Below, in pieces: positions 17,566-26,653 of a stretch of DNA of 64,000 nucleotides (position 1 is its first letter; the number at the start of each line of letters is the position of its first letter). A program made the position numbers and the translations under genes. Origin of the DNA: JBEULC01 sp045504435 (GTDB taxonomy: Bacteria > Pseudomonadota > Alphaproteobacteria > WRAU01 > Hepatincolaceae); assembly GCA_045504435.1 (NCBI GenBank), contig JBEULC010000001.1, positions 62,001 through 126,000 on the forward strand. The letters are read 5' to 3'. Under the pieces are notes generated by a model that was given only the letters and a program-made list of their open reading frames with translations, had not been told where the DNA came from and ran no database searches.

Positions 17566-19302
17566 TTACTTTCTTTTCTTCTTCTTAGTATTTGTATACA
17601 TATCATCTTCATCTTCCTCAAAATCATCAAAATCAGAAAATTCATCTTTTTTAGCTTTTTTAGCTTTACCTTTGAATATTCTCGCTAATAAACCTATTTT
17701 TGGTTTCTTTTTCTTATCTTCCTCAAAATCATCATACTCGCTTAAAATTTCATCTTCAAGATTCTCTGCAGCTGCTTCTTCGGCATAATCTTGTTCTTCT
17801 TCTTCTTGAAGTTTCTTACTTAACATTCTTGCCATATCCTTAGCTTTATTGCGAATATTAGAGCTAGAAGTTTCCTCATTCTTTTTAATTAACTCATCTA
17901 GAGTAGCTTCTTGAGATTCCTCACTTTTTTCTGTTACAGGTTTAGTGGAAATTTTATCGTAAACTTTGCTAAAAGAATCAATATTAACCGTATTATTTTT
18001 ATTAGGGATAGTGTTATTTTCCCCCGGTGAACTTAGCATTTCCTCAGCTTCTGAATGTCTAATTTCTTCTTTAGATCTATATCTATTTGCTAAACGTTCT
18101 CTACGTAGTTCACTTCTTGATCTTTCTCTAGAAAGAGTAGGGTTTGTACTAGTTAAAGCTTGATCTTCAGATCTTGTAGAATAAGATTCTTTATCAAGAG
18201 GTATGCTAAAAAGATTATTAACCGAATTATGATGTAGCCCTGGAGGCATTGAGTCATTATGATTAGCTACCCCTCCCGGATAATTTTCGGTGGATCTTCC
18301 ATAGGAGTCATAAGATGATCTACGATTATAATCACTATTCCTATCTCTAGAATTTTCTCTAACCTCCATCCTATCTCTAGGGTCATTAGGATAGCCTGCC
18401 TCTGATCTATAACTATTTTCATTATATCTAGATCTATCACCTCTATAACCCTCCCCTTTATAGCTTTCATTTCTATAATAATCTCTTGGGGGTACATTAG
18501 GGGGGTAAGCTTGAGGCATTACAGGAGGAACCGCATAATGTGTTGTAGGAGTTGCCGCATAGTAATCATAATTAGAAGGGGCTACAGACGGTGCAGGCGC
18601 AACTGGATTAGATCTAGTATAATAAGAAGCTGTGGGAACAGCCATATTAGGATTAGGCATAGAGTAATTGTTAGGAGTTATTCTGTTATAATCCACAGGA
18701 TTGCTTGGGGAATTAACTATAGAAGGCCCATAGTTTTGTCCAAAATTTTGCGCGTAATTTCTTCCATAATTTTGATTAGGTAAAGACTGGACATTTAAAG
18801 GTGTATTAAAATTATTTGCCGATGCCTGTGGAGCTAAATTAGAATTAAACGTATTTGCTTGAGGAACTGCATTAATAGGGGCTCCAAAAGCAGGTCTATA
18901 AGGTGCAGGCCTAAAATTGGATTGACCATAAGCAGGCTGTGCGTAATTCGTTAAAGGCTGATTACTCATTGGATTACTAAAGTGATTCGTAAAAGCAGGA
19001 TTAGGAGGAGCTGTAAAACTTGACATAGGGGTTGTAGAATAAACTGGATTAATATTAGGATTATAAGCTAGCGAATTGTTAAAAGCAGGTCCATTATAAT
19101 TTGGTTGTGGATTATTATAAGGATTTCCTAAAGGAGCAGCCATGTTAGGGTTATTAGAAGGCACAGCAAAATTATTATAGGGCTGAAAATTAGGTGCTTG
19201 TGCAGGTTGTAAGGGATTTATATATTGCTGAGTTTGCTGCACATTAGATGCAGTGAAATTAGGATTTATATAACCGTTTTGCCTGTAAAAATTATCTACC
19301 AT
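17566..19302 (-). CDS. Large intrinsically disordered Asn/Pro/Tyr-rich protein
   Basis: 578 residues, no recognised domain. Residues 1-270 are low-complexity, rich in Asn, Pro, Gln, Tyr, Phe and Ala, with few charges, like prion-like domains. About residues 270-345 are dense in Arg, Tyr, Asp and Ser (YRGDRSRYNENSYRS). About 385-415 are Ser/Arg-rich (RERSRSELRRERLANRYRSK). The C-terminus alternates acidic and lysine blocks, with DDFEED twice and an end in KKKKRK. No signal peptide or membrane segment. ATG start at 19302. It stands alone on the minus strand inside a plus-strand housekeeping block. A secreted effector or condensate scaffold is possible but not shown. Confidence 0.75.
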   Translation of the reverse strand: MVDNFYRQNGYINPNFTASNVQQTQQYINPLQPAQAPNFQPYNNFAVPSNNPNMAAPLGNPYNNPQPNYNGPAFNNSLAYNPNINPVYSTTPMSSFTAPPNPAFTNHFSNPMSNQPLTNYAQPAYGQSNFRPAPYRPAFGAPINAVPQANTFNSNLAPQASANNFNTPLNVQSLPNQNYGRNYAQNFGQNYGPSIVNSPSNPVDYNRITPNNYSMPNPNMAVPTASYYTRSNPVAPAPSVAPSNYDYYAATPTTHYAVPPVMPQAYPPNVPPRDYYRNESYKGEGYRGDRSRYNENSYRSEAGYPNDPRDRMEVRENSRDRNSDYNRRSSYDSYGRSTENYPGGVANHNDSMPPGLHHNSVNNLFSIPLDKESYSTRSEDQALTSTNPTLSRERSRSELRRERLANRYRSKEEIRHSEAEEMLSSPGENNTIPNKNNTVNIDSFSKVYDKISTKPVTEKSEESQEATLDELIKKNEETSSSNIRNKAKDMARMLSKKLQEEEEQDYAEEAAAENLEDEILSEYDDFEEDKKKKPKIGLLARIFKGKAKKAKKDEFSDFDDFEEDEDDMYTNTKKKKRK

Positions 19303-19562
19303 GAAGATATCCTAGTTGAATACAATTAAAAACAAATCACAGATATTATATGATTTATTAATAGCCAATACAAATTGTTCTAAATTTAAAACTTTAGAGC
19401 ATCATTAAAAATGTTTTTCAATAATATCATTATACAATAGGTTAATATAATTATACAATATATTTTATAAGGAATAAGTATATTAATATAATCAGAATGA
19501 ATACTTTAAATAACTATTAATAAAAAATATAAAAAACATCAAGGATTAGTGGTTTAATTATA

Positions 19563-20222
19563 ATGGATACTCTGCAAATAAACCAATCTTCTTATTTTCA
19601 AGATACGAGCTTGCTTAGAGTATGTGATAATTTAAACATTGGTATATTTGGAGGTTCTTTTAACCCTCCACATCAAGGCCATATGTACATTGCTGAACAA
19701 GCTATAAAATATTTACATCTAAATTTATTAATTTGGTTAGTGGCCCCCCAGAACCCACTTAAAAAAGAAAATCAAGCTTTTTTACCTTTAAAAGAGCGAC
19801 TTAGATTAAGTAAAGCACTGACAAAGTATAATTTTAAAATTAAAGTTACAGCAATTGAAGAATCGTTTAATTCCAGCTATACTTATAATACTTTAGCCAA
19901 GATTAGATCTATGATATCTCCAAATTCTAATCTTATATGGATTATGGGAGAAGATAATCTAAAGCAGTTTCATCTTTTCCGTCAATGGCAAAATATTATT
20001 AAAAACTACAACTTGGCAGTTTTTGCAAGGAATGGAGTCTCATTTAGCACCTTGCTTAAAAAATCCCATATAGTATATAAATCAAAACAACTTAACTACT
20101 TTGATAAGCAACTATTAAACAATAAAACTACTAATTTAAAATTTTATCTAATTAGCAAAAATGGTCTATCTTCTACCCAAATTAGAGAGAATTTAAAAAA
20201 ACCTATTATAACAAATATATAA
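19563..20222 (+). CDS. nadD: Nicotinate-nucleotide adenylyltransferase
   Basis: Makes deamido-NAD from NaMN and ATP. The nucleotidyltransferase motif GIFGGSFNPPHQGH lies at about residues 27-40 and the C-terminal SSTQIRENL matches the family ISSTxIR signature. At 219 residues it carries an N-terminal extension of about 25 residues. It lies 25 bases before rsfS, the usual alphaproteobacterial pairing. Confidence 0.94.
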   Translation: MDTLQINQSSYFQDTSLLRVCDNLNIGIFGGSFNPPHQGHMYIAEQAIKYLHLNLLIWLVAPQNPLKKENQAFLPLKERLRLSKALTKYNFKIKVTAIEESFNSSYTYNTLAKIRSMISPNSNLIWIMGEDNLKQFHLFRQWQNIIKNYNLAVFARNGVSFSTLLKKSHIVYKSKQLNYFDKQLLNNKTTNLKFYLISKNGLSSTQIRENLKKPIITNI

Positions 20223-20247
20223 ATTAACCTTAAGGAATCTTATATTA

Positions 20248-20802
20248 ATGAGTGATGAAAAAATGATTGAAAAAAAAACTCTAAAGAAAAACACCCTAAA
20301 AAAAGCTACTATGAAAACCCCTGCTGCTAAAAAAACTTCCAGTAAAACTTCTAATAAAGAAAATTCGGCAACAATGCCTCCAAAAATTTCTATGCAAGAT
20401 CCCCTTCAAGATCCATTTAAAGAGGCCACAGTTAAAAAGGTAGTAGCGAAAAGAGCATCTACCATAACTCCTAAAATATCTGATGATAAAATTGAAGCTC
20501 TAAAAGCTTTAATCTTAGAAACTTTAGATAGCAATAAAGCATTAGATATTTTGCCTATCGCTTTAAAAAATAAAAGCTATGCGGATTATGTTATTATTGC
20601 CACTGGAACCTCAAGTAAACACCTTGCTACTATTAAAGATAAGCTAATTACAGTAGCTAAGGATAATAAATTTACAGTTTTAGGGAGTGAAGGTGAAGAA
20701 ACAGGGAATTGGATTATTGTGGATCTAAATAGCATAATTGTTCACTTATTTAGAGATGAAGTTAGAAAATATTATGATATAGAAAAAATTTGGCTGGATT
20801 AA
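20248..20802 (+). CDS. rsfS: Ribosomal silencing factor with lysine-rich N-terminal extension
   Basis: Binds uL14 and blocks subunit joining when nutrients are low. The RsfS domain occupies about residues 85-184: KSYADYVIIATGTSSKH, GNWIIVDLNSIIVHLF and YYDIEKIWLD at the end. The first 75 residues are an added Lys/Thr/Ala/Ser-rich tail that resembles histone H1-like tails and is probably disordered; typical RsfS is 105-130 residues. rlmH, normally next, is missing. A weak hairpin at 20803-20824 overlaps the stop region. Confidence 0.93.
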   Translation: MSDEKMIEKKTLKKNTLKKATMKTPAAKKTSSKTSNKENSATMPPKISMQDPLQDPFKEATVKKVVAKRASTITPKISDDKIEALKALILETLDSNKALDILPIALKNKSYADYVIIATGTSSKHLATIKDKLITVAKDNKFTVLGSEGEETGNWIIVDLNSIIVHLFRDEVRKYYDIEKIWLD

Positions 20803-20864
20803 AAAGATTTTATAAAAAATCTTTACCTATTCCTTATAGTTAAGACTTATCAAACCCCTTTCTT

Positions 20865-20898
20865 TTACTATTAACCATATATTACTATTAACCATATA
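20865..20898. repeat. 17-bp perfect tandem duplication upstream of gpmI
   Basis: TTACTATTAACCATATA occurs twice back to back (20865-20881 and 20882-20898), 42 bases before the gpmI start. It may be chance or a variable promoter spacer. Confidence 0.85.
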
Positions 20899-20939
20899 TT
20901 TATAATTATTTTATACATTAAAAATAAAAAGGATACGCA

Positions 20940-22484
20940 ATGGCAGACAAAAAAATTAATAAAGTTATTTTAACTATTCTTGATGGCTGGGGTTACACCA
21001 CAGAACATACAGAATATAATGGGATAGAAATTGGCCAAACCCCAGTATGGCACCGTTTAGTAAGAGATAATCCAATATCTAATTTAATTACCTTTGGCTT
21101 AGATGTAGGGCTGCCGAAGGGACAAATGGGTAATTCAGAGGTGGGTCATACAGGCATTGGAGCTGGTAGAATTGTATTTCAAGAATTACCAAAGATCAAC
21201 AATGCTATAACCAGTGGGAGTTTTGACCAAGAAGATCAGATCGTTAAGGCTCTAAAATGTGCTAAAGAACATAATTCTACCCTTCATGTTATGGGCTTAT
21301 ATTCTGATGGGGGAGTTCATGCTCATATTGATCATTTTCTTTACACTGCTAAAGTTTTTGCAAAAAATAATTTACAAGTTAAATTGCATATTTTTACAGA
21401 TGGCCGTGATACCCCTCCTCAAAGCGCTATTAATGAAGTACCTAAGTTAGAAGAACTACTTAGAAAATATCCAAATATTCAATTAGCCTCTGTTTGTGGC
21501 CGTTATTATAGTATGGACAGGGATAATAGATGGGATAGAATTGAGCTTGCCTATAATGCTATGGTTAGCGCTAAAGGCGATGTAGCTACTTCATTAGAAA
21601 TGCTATTAAAAGATTCTTATGAAAAAAATATTACAGATGAATTTATTAAACCTACAGTAATTAAAGACTATCAAGGAATGAAAGATAATGACATTATTGT
21701 AATGATTAATTTTAGAACTGATCGGGCCCGAGAAATTCTAGATGCCTTAGTAGAACCAGAATTTGAACACTTTAAAAGAACAAATCTGATAAAATTTGCT
21801 CATTGCTTAGGGATGGTAAGCTATTCTAGCGCGTTAGATCAATATATGCGGGCTATTTATAGGAATGATAACTTAAAAAATACCTTAGGTGAATTTTTAT
21901 CTTTTAATGATCTTAAACAACTACGTGTTGCTGAAACTGAAAAATATCCTCATGTGACTTTCTTTTTTAGCGGTGGTAAAGAAGAAAAATTTATTGGTGA
22001 AGATAGAATTTTAATAGATTCTCCGAAGGTAGCTACCTATGACCTTAAGCCTGAAATGTCAGCAAAAGAAATTACAACCAATTTAGTTGCTGCTCTTGAT
22101 AGCCAAAATTATGATTTTATAGTGGTAAATTATGCCAATGGGGATATGGTAGGACATACAGGAGTACTTGAGGCTGTAGCCAAAGCAACCTCTACGGTAG
22201 ATGAGTGTTTACAAGAATTAGAAAAAGCAGTGATTGCTAATAATTATATTTGGCTAATTATTGCTGACCATGGCAATTGTGAAACCATGTGGGATTTTAC
22301 TAATAATGTTCCTCATACGCAACATACTACCAATTTAGTAAAAACGGTTTTAGTTAATCAGCCTAAATCAGCTAATTTTACCCTAAAGGATGGCAGATTA
22401 GCAGATATCGCTCCAACTATTTTAGATTTAATGAATCTCAAAAAACCACTAGAAATGAATGGTAACTCTTTACTTAAAAAATAA
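20940..22484 (+). CDS. gpmI: 2,3-bisphosphoglycerate-independent phosphoglycerate mutase
   Basis: Interconverts 3- and 2-phosphoglycerate with two Mn ions. The 514 residues are full length. The catalytic Ser lies in GNSEVGHTGIGAGR, the N-terminal metal motif is ILDGWGY, and the C-terminal metal motif is IIADHGNCETM. AAAGGA precedes the ATG. The envC-like gene starts 26 bases before its end in another frame, so the two are translationally coupled. Confidence 0.97.
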   Translation: MADKKINKVILTILDGWGYTTEHTEYNGIEIGQTPVWHRLVRDNPISNLITFGLDVGLPKGQMGNSEVGHTGIGAGRIVFQELPKINNAITSGSFDQEDQIVKALKCAKEHNSTLHVMGLYSDGGVHAHIDHFLYTAKVFAKNNLQVKLHIFTDGRDTPPQSAINEVPKLEELLRKYPNIQLASVCGRYYSMDRDNRWDRIELAYNAMVSAKGDVATSLEMLLKDSYEKNITDEFIKPTVIKDYQGMKDNDIIVMINFRTDRAREILDALVEPEFEHFKRTNLIKFAHCLGMVSYSSALDQYMRAIYRNDNLKNTLGEFLSFNDLKQLRVAETEKYPHVTFFFSGGKEEKFIGEDRILIDSPKVATYDLKPEMSAKEITTNLVAALDSQNYDFIVVNYANGDMVGHTGVLEAVAKATSTVDECLQELEKAVIANNYIWLIIADHGNCETMWDFTNNVPHTQHTTNLVKTVLVNQPKSANFTLKDGRLADIAPTILDLMNLKKPLEMNGNSLLKK

Positions 22485-23505
22485 TATTTTCCTTATTGTG
22501 ATTTTTACCCTAGTCTTATGGGGTGGTGTTGATTATAGCTCAATTAATGCCGCTTCTGGATTGCAGCAGCACATTATTTCTTTATCCGAAAGAATTAGAG
22601 AAAATGAAATAGAATTAAATAACTTAACTTCTTATAGAGAGCTATTGCAATTAAAGCAGATAAATAATCAAAACAAAATTAACAATTATGCCTGGCAAAT
22701 CAATAATCGTGTAGTGTCTATTTATAAGATGAGCAATACCCCTTTACAATCTTTATTTGTTACTCAACTTTCCCCTAAAGAAACTGCAATCACCTATGCT
22801 TTGCTTAATTATACTACTAAGCATTTAAAATCAGAGATTGCTAAGTCCCAACAATATCTACAACTGCAAGCAACCAATGATAAAGAGCTGGCCGTAATTA
22901 AGAAAAAAATCACGAATATCAATAAACAATTAAATAGTAATATTATTTTATTAAACAATTATCTGAAAGATAATCCTTCTGCTCAGGAGTTATCCTATTC
23001 TATCAAACAAATTCAAAATAAAAATAGCCAGTTGATGGGTACTAGTAAATCTCTGCAGCAATTGATTTATACCCTTACCAATGATAGTTTATTATTAGAA
23101 GATATTAATAAAGATAAAGATTTTCTTGCTAATAAAGGTTCATTAATTTGGCCAGTGGCAGGTTTTATTAATAAAAAATACAATGAAGATAAACAAAAAA
23201 ATATTTATTATAATGGCATTAGTATTTTAGCTACTCCTAACTCGCAAATTGTGGCCCCACACAGTGGAGAAATAATGTTTGCTAATTATTTTCCTAATTT
23301 TGAAAATCTTATTATTATTAAGCACTCTGCTTCTTACTATACTATTATTTCCGGTAAATATAAAAGCTTTGTTAGGGAGACCCAATTAGTGAAAAAACAT
23401 GAGCCTATTGCTATTTCGCAGGAAACTATAACCCCTATTTATTTTGAAATCCAATATAAAAATACCCCGCAAAATCCTTTACCTTGGCTTTTAAAAATAA
23501 AATAA
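22459..23505 (+). CDS. EnvC-type murein hydrolase activator with degenerate LytM domain
   Basis: 348 residues: a signal peptide (about 1-32), a coiled-coil region (about 35-215) and a C-terminal M23/LytM-like domain (about 230-348). The zinc ligands of active M23 enzymes are gone: YYNGISI, KHSASYYTII and PIYFEIQ stand where active enzymes have the HxxxD, HxH and HLHFEI motifs. This matches EnvC-type activators of amidases rather than peptidases. It overlaps gpmI by 26 bases and precedes rppH, the alphaproteobacterial position; ctpA, usually between, is absent. The amidase partner is not in the window. Confidence 0.85.
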   Translation: MVTLYLKNNIFLIVIFTLVLWGGVDYSSINAASGLQQHIISLSERIRENEIELNNLTSYRELLQLKQINNQNKINNYAWQINNRVVSIYKMSNTPLQSLFVTQLSPKETAITYALLNYTTKHLKSEIAKSQQYLQLQATNDKELAVIKKKITNINKQLNSNIILLNNYLKDNPSAQELSYSIKQIQNKNSQLMGTSKSLQQLIYTLTNDSLLLEDINKDKDFLANKGSLIWPVAGFINKKYNEDKQKNIYYNGISILATPNSQIVAPHSGEIMFANYFPNFENLIIIKHSASYYTIISGKYKSFVRETQLVKKHEPIAISQETITPIYFEIQYKNTPQNPLPWLLKIK

Positions 23506-23525
23506 TTTAAATAATAAGGAGTAAA

Positions 23526-23987
23526 ATGGAAATAATTTATCGCCAAGGAGTTGGAGCTGTGGTTATCAATAAAGATAATAAAGTGCTAATGGCCCAACGT
23601 TTAGACAATTCCTCCGCTTGGCAAATGCCTCAAGGAGGCATAGAACCAAATGAAACTTTAGAAGAGGCTTTATTAAGGGAGCTCAAAGAAGAAATAGGAA
23701 CTAACAACATAAAAATCCTAGCTAAAACTAACCTTTTAAGGTATAAAATTGAGCTACCAAATAATTCTATCAATAAAGATTTTAATTTTAATGGTCAAGA
23801 ACAGGTTTGGTTTTTCGTAAAATTTTTAGGGAAGGATTCAGACATTAATGTTAATACTCCTAAACCTGAGTTTAGTCAATGGAAATGGATGCCCCACGAA
23901 GAAATCCCTAACAAGATTGTATCCTTTAAAAAGCAACTTTACCAAGATATTATTAAGCAAGGCCTTATTTATAATATTTGGCCATAA
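23526..23987 (+). CDS. rppH: RNA pyrophosphohydrolase (Nudix)
   Basis: 153 residues; removes pyrophosphate from mRNA 5' ends or hydrolyses dinucleoside polyphosphates. The Nudix box is complete (GGIEPNETLEEALLRELKEE, then IG). The N-terminal YRQGVGAVVIN and WQMPQGG match the RppH subfamily. AAGGAG precedes the ATG by 5 bases. The last gene of the gpmI-envC-rppH run. Confidence 0.95.
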   Translation: MEIIYRQGVGAVVINKDNKVLMAQRLDNSSAWQMPQGGIEPNETLEEALLRELKEEIGTNNIKILAKTNLLRYKIELPNNSINKDFNFNGQEQVWFFVKFLGKDSDINVNTPKPEFSQWKWMPHEEIPNKIVSFKKQLYQDIIKQGLIYNIWP

Positions 23988-24466
23988 TATATTTATTTAA
24001 TCTTAAGCTTAAATCTTAAGTCTTCTTGACCTCTGTTTAACAGATTAGTATTAAAACTATTGGTCAGATACCATTTAAAAGACCAAAATATCTATCTTTT
24101 ACTCCTTTTGATAATAGCAAATTGTTCAAGGTCCACAAAGCCTGTAATAATTTTAACCCGCTTAATTATTTATAAGCATTAATTTATTGTTAACCAAAGT
24201 TAATTATTTAAGATTGTGGTAATTTTTATTAACAGCATAATTAGCCTACAAATAATACCTATAAAAAAACAATTTAGAGAATTTAATTAGCGACTTTTTT
24301 TACAAAAGCCAGATTGCAATTGGTTTAACTATTAAGGGGAAATTATTTATATAATTAAATATGGTGCTTTATCTCGTAGCAGCCTTAAAAGTTATCCACA
24401 AAGTTATCCACAGTTTTAGTGGATAAAAAATTAACCTTTTAGATTCACCCTAGGTTCTTCCATGGC
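23988..24466. other. AT-rich gap with DnaA-box cluster before uvrC
   Basis: 479 bases without a gene. 24000-24390 is highly AT-rich without visible coding remnants. The right end carries three DnaA-box-like 9-mers (24392-24426), listed separately. Confidence 0.6.
24392..24426. promoter_or_regulatory. Cluster of three DnaA-box 9-mers
   Basis: Two perfect TTATCCACA boxes in direct orientation (24392-24400 and 24404-24412) and one inverted box with one mismatch (AGTGGATAA, 24418-24426). Spacing is 12 bases between the first two. Next to a 400-base AT-rich stretch this could be a replication origin, a DnaA-titrating site, or a DnaA-controlled uvrC promoter. No origin-linked gene (dnaA, hemE, parAB) is in view. 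Confidence 0.6.
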
Positions 24467-26605
24467 TTGCAAAAAATTAATAAAAAGTGTATTTTTTTAT
24501 TTGACAAGCAAAGTCCTAAGCTAGAACAAAAAACCCTTGTAGCTCCTATGTCAAGCAAAAAAGAAAACAATATTCTCACGGGTCAAGAGTTAATTAGATC
24601 TTTAGCTAGTAGGATTCCTTCGCAAAGTGGTAGCTATAAAATGCTTGATAGTAAAAATAAAATCATTTATATCGGTAAGGCCAAAGATCTAAAAAAAAGG
24701 GTCTACTCTTATAGTAGCCCTAACTTAAGCCCTAGAATCTCCTACATGGTATCACAAATCTATGATATCCAATGGATTGTAACCCATACGGAACAAGATG
24801 CTTTGCTTTTAGAGGCTGATTTAATCAAACATTTTAAGCCTTTTTATAATATATTACTTAAAGATGATAAAAATTTTCCTTTTATCAAGATTGAAATGGA
24901 CCAGAGCTTTCCCAGAATTAGCCAATATCGAGCAAAAAATGATACTCCAAAAGATAATTTATTTGGCCCTTTTGCCAAAGGTATGGACGTTATTGATAAT
25001 ATTAAATTAGTACAAAAAACTTTTAAACTAAGAACTTGCACAGATTCCTACTTTAAAAGTCGCACGCAGCCTTGCATTTTATATCAAATTGCGCGTTGCT
25101 CTGGGCCTTGCACAAACAAAATTACCCAAATAGATTATATAAAATCTGCTAATCAAGCTAAGGAATTTTTACAAGGCAATAATGATGATTTAAAAGTAAA
25201 ACTTGCCAATGAAATGATGATAGCCAGCAAGAATCATAATTTTGAACAAGCTATTATTTTACGTGAACGTATAAAATCCATTAATGCTCTACATTTTAAG
25301 CAAAACATGGTTTTAGAAGATGGTAGTAATGCTGATTTTATTGCTATTATCCACAAGGGTTTTAAGTCTAATGCTGCTACAGAAGCTGTTTCTATAGCTA
25401 GTAACTCCTTAGATACTACAATGCCTGATTGTACCTCTACAGAAAGTATAATCAATACTGAAATTCTTCATGAAATCTACCTGATACAAATTTTTCTTTT
25501 TCGTAATGGTCATAGCCATGGATCTTTAGAAATTTTTCCTAAAATTAATTTAGAAACTAATGCTCAAGAAGTAATAGAATCTTTTTTAGTTCAGTTTTAT
25601 CAGGATCGTCAAATTCCTGATAAAATTTATATTAATTTACCTATTGAAGCTGAAAATAAAAAACCATTTAAATTAATTGAAAACTTCTTAAATAAAAAAC
25701 TATTAGCTGAGCAAACCAAGATTTCTTCTCTTAATAAAGTACAAATTTTAAATCCTGATACGAAGAAAAATAAAGAAATGATGGGATTGGTGCTTAATAA
25801 CGCTTTTATTGCCTTAGAAAGGCAACAGGCCAATCAGCATAAATGGCTACATCACTTTAAAGAGTTACAAAATCTTTTGAAAATGGAAGTTTCTATTAAT
25901 AATATTGAGGTTTATGATAACTCACATTTATATGGTACTTTTTCTTTAGGGGCATTAATTAGTGCTAATGTCGCGGGCTTTAATAAAAAAAATTATCGCA
26001 CTTTTAACCTTAAAGATATTAGCATTAAAAGCAATGATGATTATGGTATTTTAGAACATACTTTATTACGTAGATTATCTAAATTGAAAACTATGGCTAA
26101 TAATCAAGCAGATGATTCCCAATTATCTTTAATAACCTCAAAAGGCACGGAAGTTACTTTACCTCCCCCTGAGTTATTAATTATTGATGGTGGCAAAGGA
26201 CAATTAAGTACTGCGCTTAAAGTGGTTAATCAATTAAATATCAATAACCTTAGAGTTTTAGCGGTGGCTAAAGGTAAAAATCGCCATGCAGGGGAAGAAA
26301 CCTTATTTTTAGATACTGGGGAGGAAATTCATTTAGATAAACATTCCTCAGTTTTACATTTTATTCAACTATTACGCAATGAGGCTCATCGCTTCGCCAT
26401 TACTGCCGTTAGAAAAAAGAAAATTAATTCCCTTTCAGTTTCAGAAGTTGATAAAATACCAGGAGTAGGCAAACAACGTAAAAGAGATCTATTAAGCTAT
26501 TTTGGATCTTTTGAAAAAATTGTAGGTGCTAAGATAGAAGATCTACAAAAAGTAAAAAATATTAATAAAACTATGGCAATAAAAATATTTAATTGGCTAC
26601 ATTAA
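24467..26605 (+). CDS. uvrC: UvrABC system subunit C
   Basis: Nuclease of nucleotide excision repair that makes both incisions. GIY-YIG domain at about residues 48-130 (SGSYKML, IIYIGKAKDLKKRV), UVR motif at about 236-270, RNase H-like domain with IEVYDNSHLYGT and LLIIDGGKGQL, and C-terminal helix-hairpin-helix motifs (IPGVGKQRKRDLL). At 712 residues it is longer than usual because of an N-terminal extension and an insert near residues 300-330. The start is uncertain: TTG at 24467 or ATG at 24548. pgsA follows, the standard alphaproteobacterial order. Confidence 0.94.
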   Translation: MQKINKKCIFLFDKQSPKLEQKTLVAPMSSKKENNILTGQELIRSLASRIPSQSGSYKMLDSKNKIIYIGKAKDLKKRVYSYSSPNLSPRISYMVSQIYDIQWIVTHTEQDALLLEADLIKHFKPFYNILLKDDKNFPFIKIEMDQSFPRISQYRAKNDTPKDNLFGPFAKGMDVIDNIKLVQKTFKLRTCTDSYFKSRTQPCILYQIARCSGPCTNKITQIDYIKSANQAKEFLQGNNDDLKVKLANEMMIASKNHNFEQAIILRERIKSINALHFKQNMVLEDGSNADFIAIIHKGFKSNAATEAVSIASNSLDTTMPDCTSTESIINTEILHEIYLIQIFLFRNGHSHGSLEIFPKINLETNAQEVIESFLVQFYQDRQIPDKIYINLPIEAENKKPFKLIENFLNKKLLAEQTKISSLNKVQILNPDTKKNKEMMGLVLNNAFIALERQQANQHKWLHHFKELQNLLKMEVSINNIEVYDNSHLYGTFSLGALISANVAGFNKKNYRTFNLKDISIKSNDDYGILEHTLLRRLSKLKTMANNQADDSQLSLITSKGTEVTLPPPELLIIDGGKGQLSTALKVVNQLNINNLRVLAVAKGKNRHAGEETLFLDTGEEIHLDKHSSVLHFIQLLRNEAHRFAITAVRKKKINSLSVSEVDKIPGVGKQRKRDLLSYFGSFEKIVGAKIEDLQKVKNINKTMAIKIFNWLH

Positions 26606-26653
26606 TATGTTATTCCTTATAATAAGTAATTTTATTTATAATGGGTATTAATC

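Noticed and set aside
17561..18783. Plus-strand open frames (75, 65 and 90 codons) opposite the disordered-protein gene
   Set aside because: They are antisense shadows of the low-complexity codons, Ser- or Arg/Ile-rich, without ribosome-binding sites or known motifs.
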